A stretch of 64,000 nt of DNA from Salivita marina (lineage in GTDB: Bacteria > Pseudomonadota > Gammaproteobacteria > Pseudomonadales > Azotimanducaceae), in the NCBI GenBank assembly GCA_038144425.1, contig JAYQNS010000003.1:558001-622000 (forward strand), given 5' to 3'. Below are positions 33,600 through 42,124 of the stretch, piece by piece. The translations under genes and the position numbers were made by a program. The notes under the pieces were generated by a model. That model ran no database searches. It was not told where the DNA came from and saw nothing but the letters and a program-made list of their open reading frames with translations. How positions within the stretch are numbered: position 1 is the stretch's first letter; each line of letters begins with the position of its first letter.

Positions 33600-34370
33600 A
33601 TGAGCGCTGCCCTGCTGCCCCTTCCAGCCATTCCCGATGTCAAGCCGGGGGATGACCTCCCCCAGCTGATCGGCCAGGGACTTGAGGCTGCGGGGCTGGC
33701 CCTGCGCCACGGCGACGTCATCGCTGTCGCACAAAAAATCGTCAGCAAGGCGGAAGGACGGCAGGTCGCCCTGGACACCATCACCCCCACGGCGGAGGCC
33801 GAAGCCCTGGCCGAAGAGACGGGAAAGGATCCTCGGCTGGTGACGCTTATCCTCCAGGAATCCCGCGCCGTGGTGCGTAAGCGCGCCGGGCAGCCTGGGG
33901 TCCTTGTGGTGGAGCACCTTCAGGGCTGGGTGCACGCCAACGCCGGCATTGACCAGTCCAACATCGATATGGGTGCTGGGGGCGACAGCGCCCTGCTCCT
34001 GCCAGAGGACCCGGACCGCTCCGCCGCCGAGCTTCGAGACGCCCTAGAGGCGGCTCACGGAGTGCGGCTAGGGGTGCTCATTAACGATAGCTTTGGCCGG
34101 GCTTGGCGCATGGGCACCTGCGGGATCGCCATCGGGGCTTCGGGGCTCCTAGCCCTCCAGGATCTTCGGGGTTCGGAAGACCGCCATGGTCGCCGGCTCG
34201 AGGTCAGCGTCGTGGGCCTCGCTGACGAGCTTGCGGCGGCCGCATCCGTGGTGATGGGGCAGGCAGCCGAGGGCACGCCGGTGGTGCTGCTTCGAGGCTT
34301 TCCTGGAGTGCTCGGGGACGGCTCAGCCGCAGATCTCATCCGTCCTGCCGCCGAGGACCTTTTCCGATGA
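33600..34370 (+). CDS. cofE: Coenzyme F420-0:L-glutamate ligase
   Basis: A 256-residue CofE, the same size as the archaeal enzyme. It lacks the C-terminal nitroreductase-like (FMN) domain that actinobacterial FbiB carries. Landmarks: H-G-D-V-I-A-V-A-Q-K-I-V-S-K-A-E-G (37-53), H-A-N-A-G-I-D-Q-S-N-I-D, I-N-D-S-F-G-R-A-W-R-M-G. It adds glutamates to F420-0 with GTP. Its stop overlaps the ATG of cofD (ATGA at 34367-34370). Confidence 0.94.
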   Translation: MSAALLPLPAIPDVKPGDDLPQLIGQGLEAAGLALRHGDVIAVAQKIVSKAEGRQVALDTITPTAEAEALAEETGKDPRLVTLILQESRAVVRKRAGQPGVLVVEHLQGWVHANAGIDQSNIDMGAGGDSALLLPEDPDRSAAELRDALEAAHGVRLGVLINDSFGRAWRMGTCGIAIGASGLLALQDLRGSEDRHGRRLEVSVVGLADELAAAASVVMGQAAEGTPVVLLRGFPGVLGDGSAADLIRPAAEDLFR

Positions 34371-35320
34371 CCCCAGGGAAGGTGCTCGCCCTTACCGGCG
34401 GCGTCGGGGGCGCCAAGCTCGGCCTTGGCCTTGCCCACTGCCTTCCGGCGGAGGCGCTGACCTTCGTGGTCAATACCGGAGACGACTTCGAGCACCTGGG
34501 CCTGCCAATCAGCCCCGACCTCGATACCCTCCTCTATACCCTGGCGGGGGAAGCGAATGTCGCGCAGGGCTGGGGCCGGGAAGGAGAAAGCTGGAACACC
34601 CTGGAAACGCTCCGCGCCCTTGGGGGTACAGGCTGGTTCCAGCTGGGTGATCGCGACCTGGCTCTGCACCTTCGGCGCCGGGAGCTTTTGGACCAGGGCG
34701 CCCGGCTCACGGAAGCCACCGCGGCCCTGGCTCAGGCCCTTAAGGTGCCCCAAACCCTCCTTCCCATGAGCGATAGCCCCGTGCGCACCAAGGTCACCAC
34801 TGATCAGGGGGTTCTGGCCTTTCAGGAGTACTTCGTTCGCGAGCGCTGCGTACCGGCGGTGTCGGCCATCACCTATGCCGGTGCCGAGGACGCAAGGCTG
34901 TCCCCGGAGCTGACCGCAGCCTTCGCCGATCCGGCCCTCCGCCTGATCGTTTTATGCCCCTCTAATCCCTTTTTGAGCGTGGCACCGCTCCTCGCCATTC
35001 CAGAACTCCGCACAGCCCTCGCCGCTCGTCGCGCGCCCGCGGTAGCCATTTGCCCCCTCGTAGGCGGGGCGGCGATTAAAGGACCCACGGCCAAGCTCAT
35101 GGATGAGCTGGCCATTGCGAAAACGCCCGCGGCCATCGCCCGCTATTACGAAGGGTTCATCGATGGCCTCGTCCTCGACCAGCAAGATGCGGAGCACGCC
35201 GAAGCGGTGCGGGAAACGGGGGTCACGCCTGACGTCGCGCCGACGCTCATGCTAAGTTTGGAAGATAAGGTTGCGTTGGCGGAGCACACTCTCCGCTTTG
35301 GTGCCGCCCTCAGCGCTTAG
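34367..35320 (+). CDS. cofD: 2-phospho-L-lactate transferase (CofD/FbiA)
   Basis: A 317-residue CofD. The N-terminal L-T-G-G-V-G-G-A-K-L-G-L-G-L-A loop and V-N-T-G-D-D-F-E-H-L-G-L-P-I-S-P-D-L-D are diagnostic of the family. It transfers the phospholactyl, phosphoenolpyruvyl or phosphoglyceryl group from its GDP-activated form to FO, making (dehydro-)F420-0. The cofC gene follows after 87 bases. Confidence 0.94.
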   Translation: MTPGKVLALTGGVGGAKLGLGLAHCLPAEALTFVVNTGDDFEHLGLPISPDLDTLLYTLAGEANVAQGWGREGESWNTLETLRALGGTGWFQLGDRDLALHLRRRELLDQGARLTEATAALAQALKVPQTLLPMSDSPVRTKVTTDQGVLAFQEYFVRERCVPAVSAITYAGAEDARLSPELTAAFADPALRLIVLCPSNPFLSVAPLLAIPELRTALAARRAPAVAICPLVGGAAIKGPTAKLMDELAIAKTPAAIARYYEGFIDGLVLDQQDAEHAEAVRETGVTPDVAPTLMLSLEDKVALAEHTLRFGAALSA

Positions 35321-35407
35321 GCGCTGCGCGCTGGCCGCCTCTTGAATGGGTATGAGGGCTCCGAGGGGGAGGCCTTCAAACCTCCACCACCACGCAAGGA
35401 GCCCGCC

Positions 35408-36094
35408 ATGGCCTGGGCACTGCTTCCCGTGAAAGCGCCTCAAGGGGCGAAAAGCCGGCTTGCGGCTAGCCTTTCTAGCGAGCAGCGGACCGGCCTCGCG
35501 GAGGCCATGCGTGATGACGTAGCCAAGACGCTAGGCGACTGCCCAGCGCTCTCCGGCGTGCTGGTTCTCAGCCCCGATGCCGCCGTGCGCCGCTGGGGAG
35601 CCGCCCAGGGCTTCGCTGTGCTGGATGATGGCGGCGCGGGCTTAAACGGCGCGCTCACCCTGGGCCTTTGCGACCTCGCAGCGCGGGGGTGCGAACGGGC
35701 GGTCATCATTCCCTCAGACGTGCCTCTTCTGAGTAAGGAGGACCTTGCGGTGCTCTCGGCCCCCGGGGGGGATGTGCGCCTCGCCCGAGATCAGCACGGC
35801 GCGGGCACGAATGGCCTCGCCCTTCCCCTCCCCAGCGCCTTTATCCCGCGCTTCGGAGTGGGCAGCGCCAAGGCCCATGGCCAGGAGGCCCAGCGCCAGG
35901 GGCTTCGATTCAGCGTCGCGGCCTGCCCAAGCCTTGCCCTGGATCTCGACCATCCCGATGACCTTACCGCGCTCCTCGCCCGCGACCCCGAGGGCCGCCG
36001 CGCCGCGATGACCGTCGCCTTCCTCTACGAACATGACCTATGGGCCCGCTTCGCCGCGAGCGACGCGATCCCGGCGCCGCGCGCGGCGATCTAG
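35408..36094 (+). CDS. cofC: 2-phospho-L-lactate (or PEP/3-phosphoglycerate) guanylyltransferase
   Basis: A 228-residue nucleotidyltransferase of the CofC/FbiD family. The activation loop L-P-V-K-A-P-Q-G-A-K-S-R-L-A (7-20) is typical, and the metal region P-S-D-V-P-L-L follows near 102-108. CofC enzymes differ in using 2-phospholactate, phosphoenolpyruvate or 3-phosphoglycerate; the sequence alone does not settle which. ATG 35408 has AAGGAG eight bases upstream; the frame continues upstream into a proline-rich stretch unlike the family. Confidence 0.9.
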   Translation: MAWALLPVKAPQGAKSRLAASLSSEQRTGLAEAMRDDVAKTLGDCPALSGVLVLSPDAAVRRWGAAQGFAVLDDGGAGLNGALTLGLCDLAARGCERAVIIPSDVPLLSKEDLAVLSAPGGDVRLARDQHGAGTNGLALPLPSAFIPRFGVGSAKAHGQEAQRQGLRFSVAACPSLALDLDHPDDLTALLARDPEGRRAAMTVAFLYEHDLWARFAASDAIPAPRAAI

Positions 36095-36118
36095 CGACCC
36101 ACACCCAGGGAGACCGTC

Positions 36119-38563
36119 ATGAACGCCCGCCTGCCCACGTCCCTTCCGGCCCCCGGCCTTTCGGAGGAAGACGCTTTCGGCCTGCTCGAGAGGACCGACC
36201 TTTCCGAGATGATGGCCGAGGCGCGCGCCCTGCGGGATGAAGGCTTTGGCGCCCTTTTGACCTACTCCAAAAAGCTCTTTATCCCCCTAACGCACCTGTG
36301 TCGCGATGTGTGCCACTACTGCACCTTCGCGACGACCCCAAGGCACCAGCAGGCCCCCTACATGAGCGTCGAAGCCGTGCTAGACGCAGCACGGCAGGGG
36401 GCGGCAGCGGGATGCAAGGAAGCTCTCTTCACCCTCGGCGAAAAGCCCGAACTGCGCTACCGGGCAGCCCGAGAGGCCCTCGAAGCCCTAGGCTTCCCGA
36501 GCACCACGGCCTATCTAGCCCACGTCGCCGAGCGGGTGCTGTCGGAAACGGGGCTGCTGCCCCATCTAAATCCCGGGACCTTGAGCGATGAGGAATTTCG
36601 CGCCTTGAAGCCCGTAGGGCCCTCCATGGGCATGATGCTAGAAAGCACCTCCCTTCGGCTTTGCGAAAAGGGCATGCCCCACTACGGATCACCAGACAAG
36701 GATCCTGCAGTGCGAATTGCGACCCTGGATGCCGCCGGGCGGGCCGCCGTACCCTTCACCACGGGCCTACTCATTGGCATCGGGGAAACGCGCCGAGAGC
36801 GCATCGAGACGCTACTCGCCATTCGGGCCAGCCATGGCCGCTACGGCCACATCCAGGAAGTGATCGTGCAGAACTTCCGGGCCAAGGACGATACAAAAAT
36901 GGCGGGCGCGCCAGAGCCGAGCCTCGAGGAGCTGCTTTGGACCATCGCCGCTGCGCGGCTGATCTTTGGGCCCACCATGAGCATCCAGGCTCCGCCCAAT
37001 CTGTCCCCCGGGGTGCTGCCCCAGCTGGTGGACGCGGGACTCAACGACTGGGGCGGGGTATCTCCCGTCACCCCAGATTTCGTCAATCCCGAAGCCCCCT
37101 GGCCCCACCTCGATCGCCTGGCGGAGGAGACCGCCGCAGCAGGCAAGCAGCTCACGGAGCGGCTCACCGTTTACCCGAGCTATCTTCACGATCACCCTCG
37201 CTGGCTGGACCCCGCGGTCACCGCCCGGGTGCTGCCCATGGCCGATGGCGCCGGGCTGGCCCGCACCGAAGCCTGGACCCCCGGGGCTACGGAGCCGCCC
37301 CCAGCCAAGGACCTTCAGGCGCTGCGGCGCCTCAACTTGACGCCTCGGAATGAGATTCGGGCGCTCCTCGCCCAGACGGAGGCAGGGATCCCCCTGACCG
37401 AAAGCGCCATCGTTGCTCTCCTCGAAGCCCGGGGCGATGACTTCGCCGCCGTATGTCAAAGCGCCGACCGGCTACGCCGCGCCCACGCCGGAGATACGGT
37501 GCGCTACGTGGTTAACCGCAACATCAATTACACCAACGTCTGCTATTTCAAATGCCAGTTCTGCGCCTTCTCCAAGGGAAAGCTGGCGGAGAACCTTCGA
37601 GGCCGGCCCTACGATCTTTCTGGGGAGGAGCTTGCCCGGCGGGTCGACGAGGCCTGGGCCCGGGGCGCCACGGAAGTTTGCCTCCAGGGGGGCATTCACC
37701 CCGAATACACGGGGGAGACCTACCGGGACATTCTCCGCACGGTCAGCGGCGCCGCCCCGGACATGCACATCCACGCCTTCTCGCCCCTTGAGATCTGGCA
37801 AGGCGCGGAAACACTTGGGCTTTCCCTCGAGGCTTATCTGGCGATGCTTAAGGCCGAAGGTCTTTCCACCTTGCCGGGCACGGCGGCGGAAATTCTCGAC
37901 GATGAGGTGCGGGCCATCCTCTGCCCGGACAAGATCAACAGCGCCCAATGGCTTCAGGTGATGCGGGCCGCCCACGACGCCGGCCTCCGCAGCACCGCCA
38001 CCATGATGTTTGGGCACGTGGACCGCTACGAGCATTGGGCCCGCCATCTCCTCAAGGTCCGCACTCTGCAGGCGGAAACGGGGGGCTTTACGGAATTCGT
38101 CCTCCTGCCCTTCGTGGCGGAGGAGGCGCCGATCTACTTGAAGGGCAGAGCCCGGCGGGGACCCACCTTCCGGGAAACGCTTCTGGCCCATGCGGTGGCG
38201 CGGCTCGTCCTATCCCCGCTTATTCCAAATATTCAATGCTCCTGGGTGAAGCTTGGCCATGAAGGCGTGGCCGCGGCGCTCCAGGCGGGCTGTAACGACC
38301 TCGGCGGGACCCTTATGAATGAGACCATCACCCGGGCCGCCGGGGCACAGCACGGCCAGGAAACGGGCCCGGCGGCCATGCGATCGCTCATTGAAGGCCT
38401 AGGACGCCGGGCGGAGCAGCGCTCCACGCTCTACGAGCCTGTCAGCGAGGAACGGATCCGCGCTGGCCTTTCCGCGGGACCTCTGATCCCGGTGATCAAC
38501 ACTCCGGCAACCCGCTACGAGCGCTCCAAGGTGACCGAGGCCGAGGACCTTGGCGCACGCTAG
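36119..38563 (+). CDS. fbiC: FO synthase, fused CofG-CofH (FbiC)
   Basis: An 814-residue double radical-SAM protein making the deazaflavin FO from tyrosine and the ribityl-diaminouracil of riboflavin synthesis. The N-terminal CofG half has C61-x3-C65-x2-C68 (in CRDVCHYCTF), and the C-terminal CofH half has C475-x3-C479-x2-C482 (in CYFKCQFCAF). Fused enzymes are the bacterial form; archaea use separate proteins. Both cluster sites are intact, so the gene looks functional. It is 24 bases after cofC and its end overlaps the start of the permease gene by 14 bases. Confidence 0.96.
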   Translation: MNARLPTSLPAPGLSEEDAFGLLERTDLSEMMAEARALRDEGFGALLTYSKKLFIPLTHLCRDVCHYCTFATTPRHQQAPYMSVEAVLDAARQGAAAGCKEALFTLGEKPELRYRAAREALEALGFPSTTAYLAHVAERVLSETGLLPHLNPGTLSDEEFRALKPVGPSMGMMLESTSLRLCEKGMPHYGSPDKDPAVRIATLDAAGRAAVPFTTGLLIGIGETRRERIETLLAIRASHGRYGHIQEVIVQNFRAKDDTKMAGAPEPSLEELLWTIAAARLIFGPTMSIQAPPNLSPGVLPQLVDAGLNDWGGVSPVTPDFVNPEAPWPHLDRLAEETAAAGKQLTERLTVYPSYLHDHPRWLDPAVTARVLPMADGAGLARTEAWTPGATEPPPAKDLQALRRLNLTPRNEIRALLAQTEAGIPLTESAIVALLEARGDDFAAVCQSADRLRRAHAGDTVRYVVNRNINYTNVCYFKCQFCAFSKGKLAENLRGRPYDLSGEELARRVDEAWARGATEVCLQGGIHPEYTGETYRDILRTVSGAAPDMHIHAFSPLEIWQGAETLGLSLEAYLAMLKAEGLSTLPGTAAEILDDEVRAILCPDKINSAQWLQVMRAAHDAGLRSTATMMFGHVDRYEHWARHLLKVRTLQAETGGFTEFVLLPFVAEEAPIYLKGRARRGPTFRETLLAHAVARLVLSPLIPNIQCSWVKLGHEGVAAALQAGCNDLGGTLMNETITRAAGAQHGQETGPAAMRSLIEGLGRRAEQRSTLYEPVSEERIRAGLSAGPLIPVINTPATRYERSKVTEAEDLGAR

Positions 38564-39554
38564 GGCGCCGGGCCTTAAGGCCTTAAGCCTCGCCTTCCTC
38601 CTCGCCCTTAGCGCCGCACTCCTGCTGGGCCCCGTGCCCCTCCGACCCTGGGCGCTCGCCGAGGACCCGGCGGCCTGGCCCATCCTCTGGGAACTGCGCC
38701 TGCCCCGGGCACTCTTGGCGGCACTTGTGGGGGCGGCCCTTGCCCTCGCCGGCGCGCTCCTCCAGGCCCTCCTGCGAAATCCCCTCGCCGATCCTGCCCT
38801 CCTCGGAGTGTCCGGAGGCGCGGCCCTCGGCGCGGCGGCCGTGCTCAGCCTCGGCACCGGGGCCCTGGCTGCGAGCCTCACCGTAGTGCCCGTGGCCGGA
38901 GCAGCTTTTCTTGGCGCGCTCCTGGCCGTCGCCCTGGTCCTTCGCCTGGGGCAGCGGGGGCCCCAGCTGGACCTTTCCGGCGTCCTCCTCGCCGGCATCG
39001 CCATCAACACGCTATGTGGCGCGGGGGTTGGCCTACTGATGATGCTGGCGGGGGACGGTGGCCTGAGAAGCATCACCTTCTGGCTTTTCGGATCCCTGGC
39101 GAACGCCCATTGGTACAGTCCCCTCCCCCTGCTGATCACCCTACCCCTGGTGCTCCTGCTTACCCGATCCTGGGGCCCGGCGTTGGATCAGTATCAGCTT
39201 GGGGATCGGGAGGCCTCCCACCACGGCCTCTCGGTAGGGCGCCTACAGCGCCAGGGCCTTCTCGTCGCGACGCTGCTAACAGCGCTGGCGGTGGCCGTTG
39301 CGGGGATCATTGGTTTTCTGGGCCTCATGGTGCCCCAGGGCCTGGTGCGCTGGTTCGGCCCAAGCCACGACCATCGCCTGCCCCAGGCGGCGCTGGCGGG
39401 GGCAACCCTTCTGCTCCTAGCGGACCTCATGGCTCGACTCCTTATGGCGCCGGCCGAACTCCCCGTGGGCATGCTAACGGCGCTCCTCGGCGGGCCCTTC
39501 TTCCTCTGGCTACTTCGCCGCCAGCTCAGCCGCGGCCCGGGAGAGGGTCCATGA
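38550..39554 (+). CDS. FecCD/BtuC-family ABC transporter permease
   Basis: A 334-residue inner-membrane permease with about ten helices, of the family importing iron-siderophores, haem and cobalamin. Family marks are L-R-L-P-R-A-L-L-A-A-L-V-G-A-A-L-A-L-A-G-A-L-L-Q near residue 50, N-P-L-A-D-P-A-L-L-G-V-S-G-G-A, and G-I-I-G-F-L-G-L-M-V-P near 255. The likely start is TTG 38550, inside the end of fbiC. Its stop overlaps the ATPase start (ATGA). No substrate-binding protein is encoded nearby, which is unusual. Substrate unknown. Confidence 0.88.
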   Translation: MAHARAPGLKALSLAFLLALSAALLLGPVPLRPWALAEDPAAWPILWELRLPRALLAALVGAALALAGALLQALLRNPLADPALLGVSGGAALGAAAVLSLGTGALAASLTVVPVAGAAFLGALLAVALVLRLGQRGPQLDLSGVLLAGIAINTLCGAGVGLLMMLAGDGGLRSITFWLFGSLANAHWYSPLPLLITLPLVLLLTRSWGPALDQYQLGDREASHHGLSVGRLQRQGLLVATLLTALAVAVAGIIGFLGLMVPQGLVRWFGPSHDHRLPQAALAGATLLLLADLMARLLMAPAELPVGMLTALLGGPFFLWLLRRQLSRGPGEGP

Positions 39555-40306
39555 CGATCACCAGCCCTTCCCTGTTGCTGCAGGGCGTTAGCCTGGCTGG
39601 ACCTAAACGGCCGCGCCTGAGAGACCTCACGATTACCCTGCCCCGGGGCCAGCGCCTGTTGCTGGCGGGCCCCAACGGCGCCGGGAAAAGTAGCCTGCTA
39701 GACGTACTCAGCGGAGATGTGGCGCCGAGCGCAGGAAAGCTGGCGTGGGGGCCCGGGGCCCCCGCGCGCTGGGCCGATCGCCGAGCCTACCTGACGCAGC
39801 GCAATGCCCTGACCCACCCCTTTAGCGCTGCCCAGGTGGTAGCCCTCGCCGGGACAGGCGCACGGGACGCCCTTCGTCATCTAGAGGAGCTGGGGATCGA
39901 GGACTGGGCGGATCAGCCCTATCCCACCCTTTCCGGAGGCCTGCGTCGTCTGGTCCACTTAGCACGAGTACTGGCCCAGCTCGACCGCCTCGCCCCGGAA
40001 CACGGCTGGGGCTTCTTCGACGAGCCTCTGGCCAATCTTGACTGGCGCTTTGCTGGCCAGGTGTTGCAGGCCCTGAGCCGCCGTGCAGCCGCAGGCTACG
40101 GCATTCTCCTTGCCGCCCACGAGCTAAATTTGGCCCTGCCCTGGGCGGAGCAGGCCCTCGTGCTGAGCGCCGGACAAGGTGAAGCCTTCGGCGCCCCGGC
40201 GACGGTGTTTACCCCGGAGCGCCTCGCTACGCACTGGGGCGTTCGGGGGCATTTCGAGCCCCAGGAAGGAGGCGGGCGACTGGTTCTCTACGGCTTGAAC
40301 CCCTAG
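39551..40306 (+). CDS. ABC transporter ATPase (BtuD/HmuV-like)
   Basis: A 251-residue ATPase with Walker A G-P-N-G-A-G-K-S-S (40-48), signature L-S-G-G-L-R-R and Walker B W-G-F-F-D-E-P followed by the D-loop A-N-L-D and switch histidine in A-A-H-E-L-N. It pairs with the FecCD permease through an ATGA overlap. ATG 39551 is the start; a longer open frame upstream is only the alternate frame of the permease gene. With the F420 operon upstream, import of an iron- or tetrapyrrole-type compound is possible but unproven. Confidence 0.9.
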   Translation: MTITSPSLLLQGVSLAGPKRPRLRDLTITLPRGQRLLLAGPNGAGKSSLLDVLSGDVAPSAGKLAWGPGAPARWADRRAYLTQRNALTHPFSAAQVVALAGTGARDALRHLEELGIEDWADQPYPTLSGGLRRLVHLARVLAQLDRLAPEHGWGFFDEPLANLDWRFAGQVLQALSRRAAAGYGILLAAHELNLALPWAEQALVLSAGQGEAFGAPATVFTPERLATHWGVRGHFEPQEGGGRLVLYGLNP

Positions 40307-40321
40307 GGGCCTCGCTTGGCC

Positions 40322-41158
40322 CTAGCCTTCAGGCTCGTCAAGAAAATCATCGAAGTACGCCTCGGCGACATCCTCCAAAAACGCCTCGAGCACCAGCGCC
40401 CGATCGGGCGGCAAGCGAAGCACGAGGCGGTCAACGCCCAACTCTTCATAGGCTTCGAGATCTTCCGGCGACGGTAGGGCGCCCGCCAGCACGGATACTT
40501 CAAGAAGACCGAGCGCGCTTGAGCGCTCGCTGCGAGCTTCTTCCTCCGCCAGCATGGCCATGCCCTCGGCAACGGTTTCGAGATCCTCTCCGGGGCAAAG
40601 CCATCCCTGCCCAGCCTGCAGGGCGGTCCGCACGGCAACCACACTACGACCCTGAACCCAAAGCGGCAGCCGCGCCCCCTGGATCGGACGGGGCGCCGCT
40701 TGAAGATTGCTCAAGGGATGAAACCGCCCCTCCAGCGCGGGCACATCGCTACCCCAAAGGCTGCGGAGCGCCTCAAGCCACTCCGCTGCCAAGCCCTGCC
40801 CCGCGTCGACAGCGAAGCCCGGGGGCAGAAGTAGCTGCCCTCGTCCATCGCTCCAGTGATCGAGGCTTGCCCCCAGCTTCGCCCAAAGCAGCGCGTCCTG
40901 AGCGCAGCCCTCGGAAGCGCCGAGCACAAGCAAGAGATGATCCGTGTGTTCCGCCAGCGCTCCCAGGCAGAGCGCCGGGTGCACCACAGGGGTCGCCGGC
41001 GCTGCAGCATGAGGGTGGGGCTTTGGATCGGGGAGAGCGAGGTCTCCCGCGGTCCAAAGGGAATCAAAGCCCAGCTCTTCGGCCAGCTGCGCGAGGCCGA
41101 CGGCAACCTCCGGGTCAGCGGCGGCACCCTGATTAATTCCGTAGATTCCGAAGTGCAT
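40322..41158 (-). CDS. LLM-class (F420-dependent-type) oxidoreductase, short and divergent
   Basis: A 278-residue luciferase-like protein, shorter than its four relatives in the window. It retains M-H-F-G-I-Y-G-I-N at beta-1, the A-E-E-L-G-F-D-S-L-W-T-A block (29-40) and P-L-W-V-Q-G-R-S near the phosphate-binding site, but the barrel middle is reduced. It ends convergently 15 bases from the ABC ATPase gene. ATG 41158 is chosen since the upstream extension is arginine-rich and has no homology. Cofactor and substrate are inferred. Confidence 0.75.
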   Translation of the reverse strand: MHFGIYGINQGAAADPEVAVGLAQLAEELGFDSLWTAGDLALPDPKPHPHAAAPATPVVHPALCLGALAEHTDHLLLVLGASEGCAQDALLWAKLGASLDHWSDGRGQLLLPPGFAVDAGQGLAAEWLEALRSLWGSDVPALEGRFHPLSNLQAAPRPIQGARLPLWVQGRSVVAVRTALQAGQGWLCPGEDLETVAEGMAMLAEEEARSERSSALGLLEVSVLAGALPSPEDLEAYEELGVDRLVLRLPPDRALVLEAFLEDVAEAYFDDFLDEPEG

Positions 41159-41273
41159 GGCTCGGTCCTCCCCCCCAAACCTTGCCCGCACCGCCTTCCC
41201 CTTCTCGGTTCTTGGGGGCCGCCAGTGCACGTGTTATTCTAGCTTGACACTTTTTCCTGTCCGAGAATATCCC

Positions 41274-41861
41274 ATGTCCGCGCAGGCCATCTCCGATCCC
41301 ATCGTGTCCTCCGAGTCCGACCCCCTCATCCTGGTGGACGAAAACGATGAGGCCCAGGGCGTCCTTGATAAAGCCGCCTGCCACGACGGGGACGGACTTT
41401 TGCACCGGGCTTTTTCGGTCTTTATCTTCAATGAGCGCGGGGAAGTGCTGCTGCAGCGGCGGGCCGAGGGCAAGCGCCTCTGGCCTGGCTATTGGTCCAA
41501 TAGCTGCTGTAGCCATCCACGGGCCGGGGAATCCATTGAAGAGGCGGCGCATCGCCGCACCACCCAGGAGCTCGGCTTGACCTGCGCTCTGAGGCCTCTT
41601 TACGCCTTCACCTACCACGCCTGGTTCCAAGACCTCGGCGCGGAATGGGAGCATTGCCACGTCTTCGTGGGCCAGCTCACGACGCCGCGGCCCCGGGTGA
41701 ACCGCCACGAAATCAGCGCCTGGCGCTGGATCGCCCCGGAAACGCTCACCCAGGAGCTGGCCGTCACGCCAGACCACTACACCCCCTGGCTGGCCCTAGA
41801 ATGGGCGACGCTTCAAGGGGAATATGGGGACGCGCTACCGAAGGCCCTCGGCGCACCCTAA
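41274..41861 (+). CDS. idi: Isopentenyl-diphosphate delta-isomerase, type I
   Basis: A 195-residue Nudix-fold enzyme with the type I IDI features: L-L-Q-R-R-A-x-G-K and W-S-N-S-C-C-S-H-P-R-A-G-E-S, containing the active-site cysteine, and the glutamate-rich E-W-E-H near residue 124. It interconverts IPP and DMAPP for isoprenoid synthesis (quinones, carotenoids). In proteobacteria idi is often linked to carotenoid or photosynthesis genes; none is seen here. No clear Shine-Dalgarno precedes the ATG. Confidence 0.93.
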   Translation: MSAQAISDPIVSSESDPLILVDENDEAQGVLDKAACHDGDGLLHRAFSVFIFNERGEVLLQRRAEGKRLWPGYWSNSCCSHPRAGESIEEAAHRRTTQELGLTCALRPLYAFTYHAWFQDLGAEWEHCHVFVGQLTTPRPRVNRHEISAWRWIAPETLTQELAVTPDHYTPWLALEWATLQGEYGDALPKALGAP

Positions 41862-41863
41862 AC

Positions 41864-42124
41864 ATGGATATGGCTTGCCGATCGGGCTGCGGTGCCTGCT
41901 GCATCGCGCCCGCCATTGTAACGCCCTACTACGGCATGGCGAACGGCAAGCCCGCCGGGGTGCGCTGCGTTCACCTCACGGAGGATCTCCGCTGCGGGCT
42001 CTTTGAGGATCCCCGGCGCCCGGCCGCCTGCGGGGCCTTCCAGGCGTCGCCGGAATTTTGCGGAGCAGACCGGACCGAAGCACTACGCATTTTGGCCCGG
42101 TTTGAGGCGGAAACGGCCCCCTAG
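41864..42124 (+). CDS. YkgJ-family cysteine-cluster protein
   Basis: An 86-residue protein starting two bases after the idi stop. It has the zinc/iron-chelating cysteine pattern C-R-S-G-C-G-A-C-C near the N-terminus and further cysteines in R-C-V-H-L, R-C-G-L-F, A-A-C-G-A-F and E-F-C, typical of the CxxCxxCC (YkgJ) family. The function of the family is not established. It overlaps the convergent LLM gene by 4 bases. Confidence 0.82.
   Translation: MDMACRSGCGACCIAPAIVTPYYGMANGKPAGVRCVHLTEDLRCGLFEDPRRPAACGAFQASPEFCGADRTEALRILARFEAETAP

Noticed and set aside
39014..39550. Upstream extension of the ABC ATPase frame
   Set aside because: It overlaps the permease gene in another frame; the ATGA overlap at 39551 marks the true start.
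41244..41270. Perfect TTGACA with an AT-rich stretch before idi
   Set aside because: The matching -10 position would fall within a few bases of the ATG, so transcription would begin at or after the start codon; not a convincing promoter for idi.
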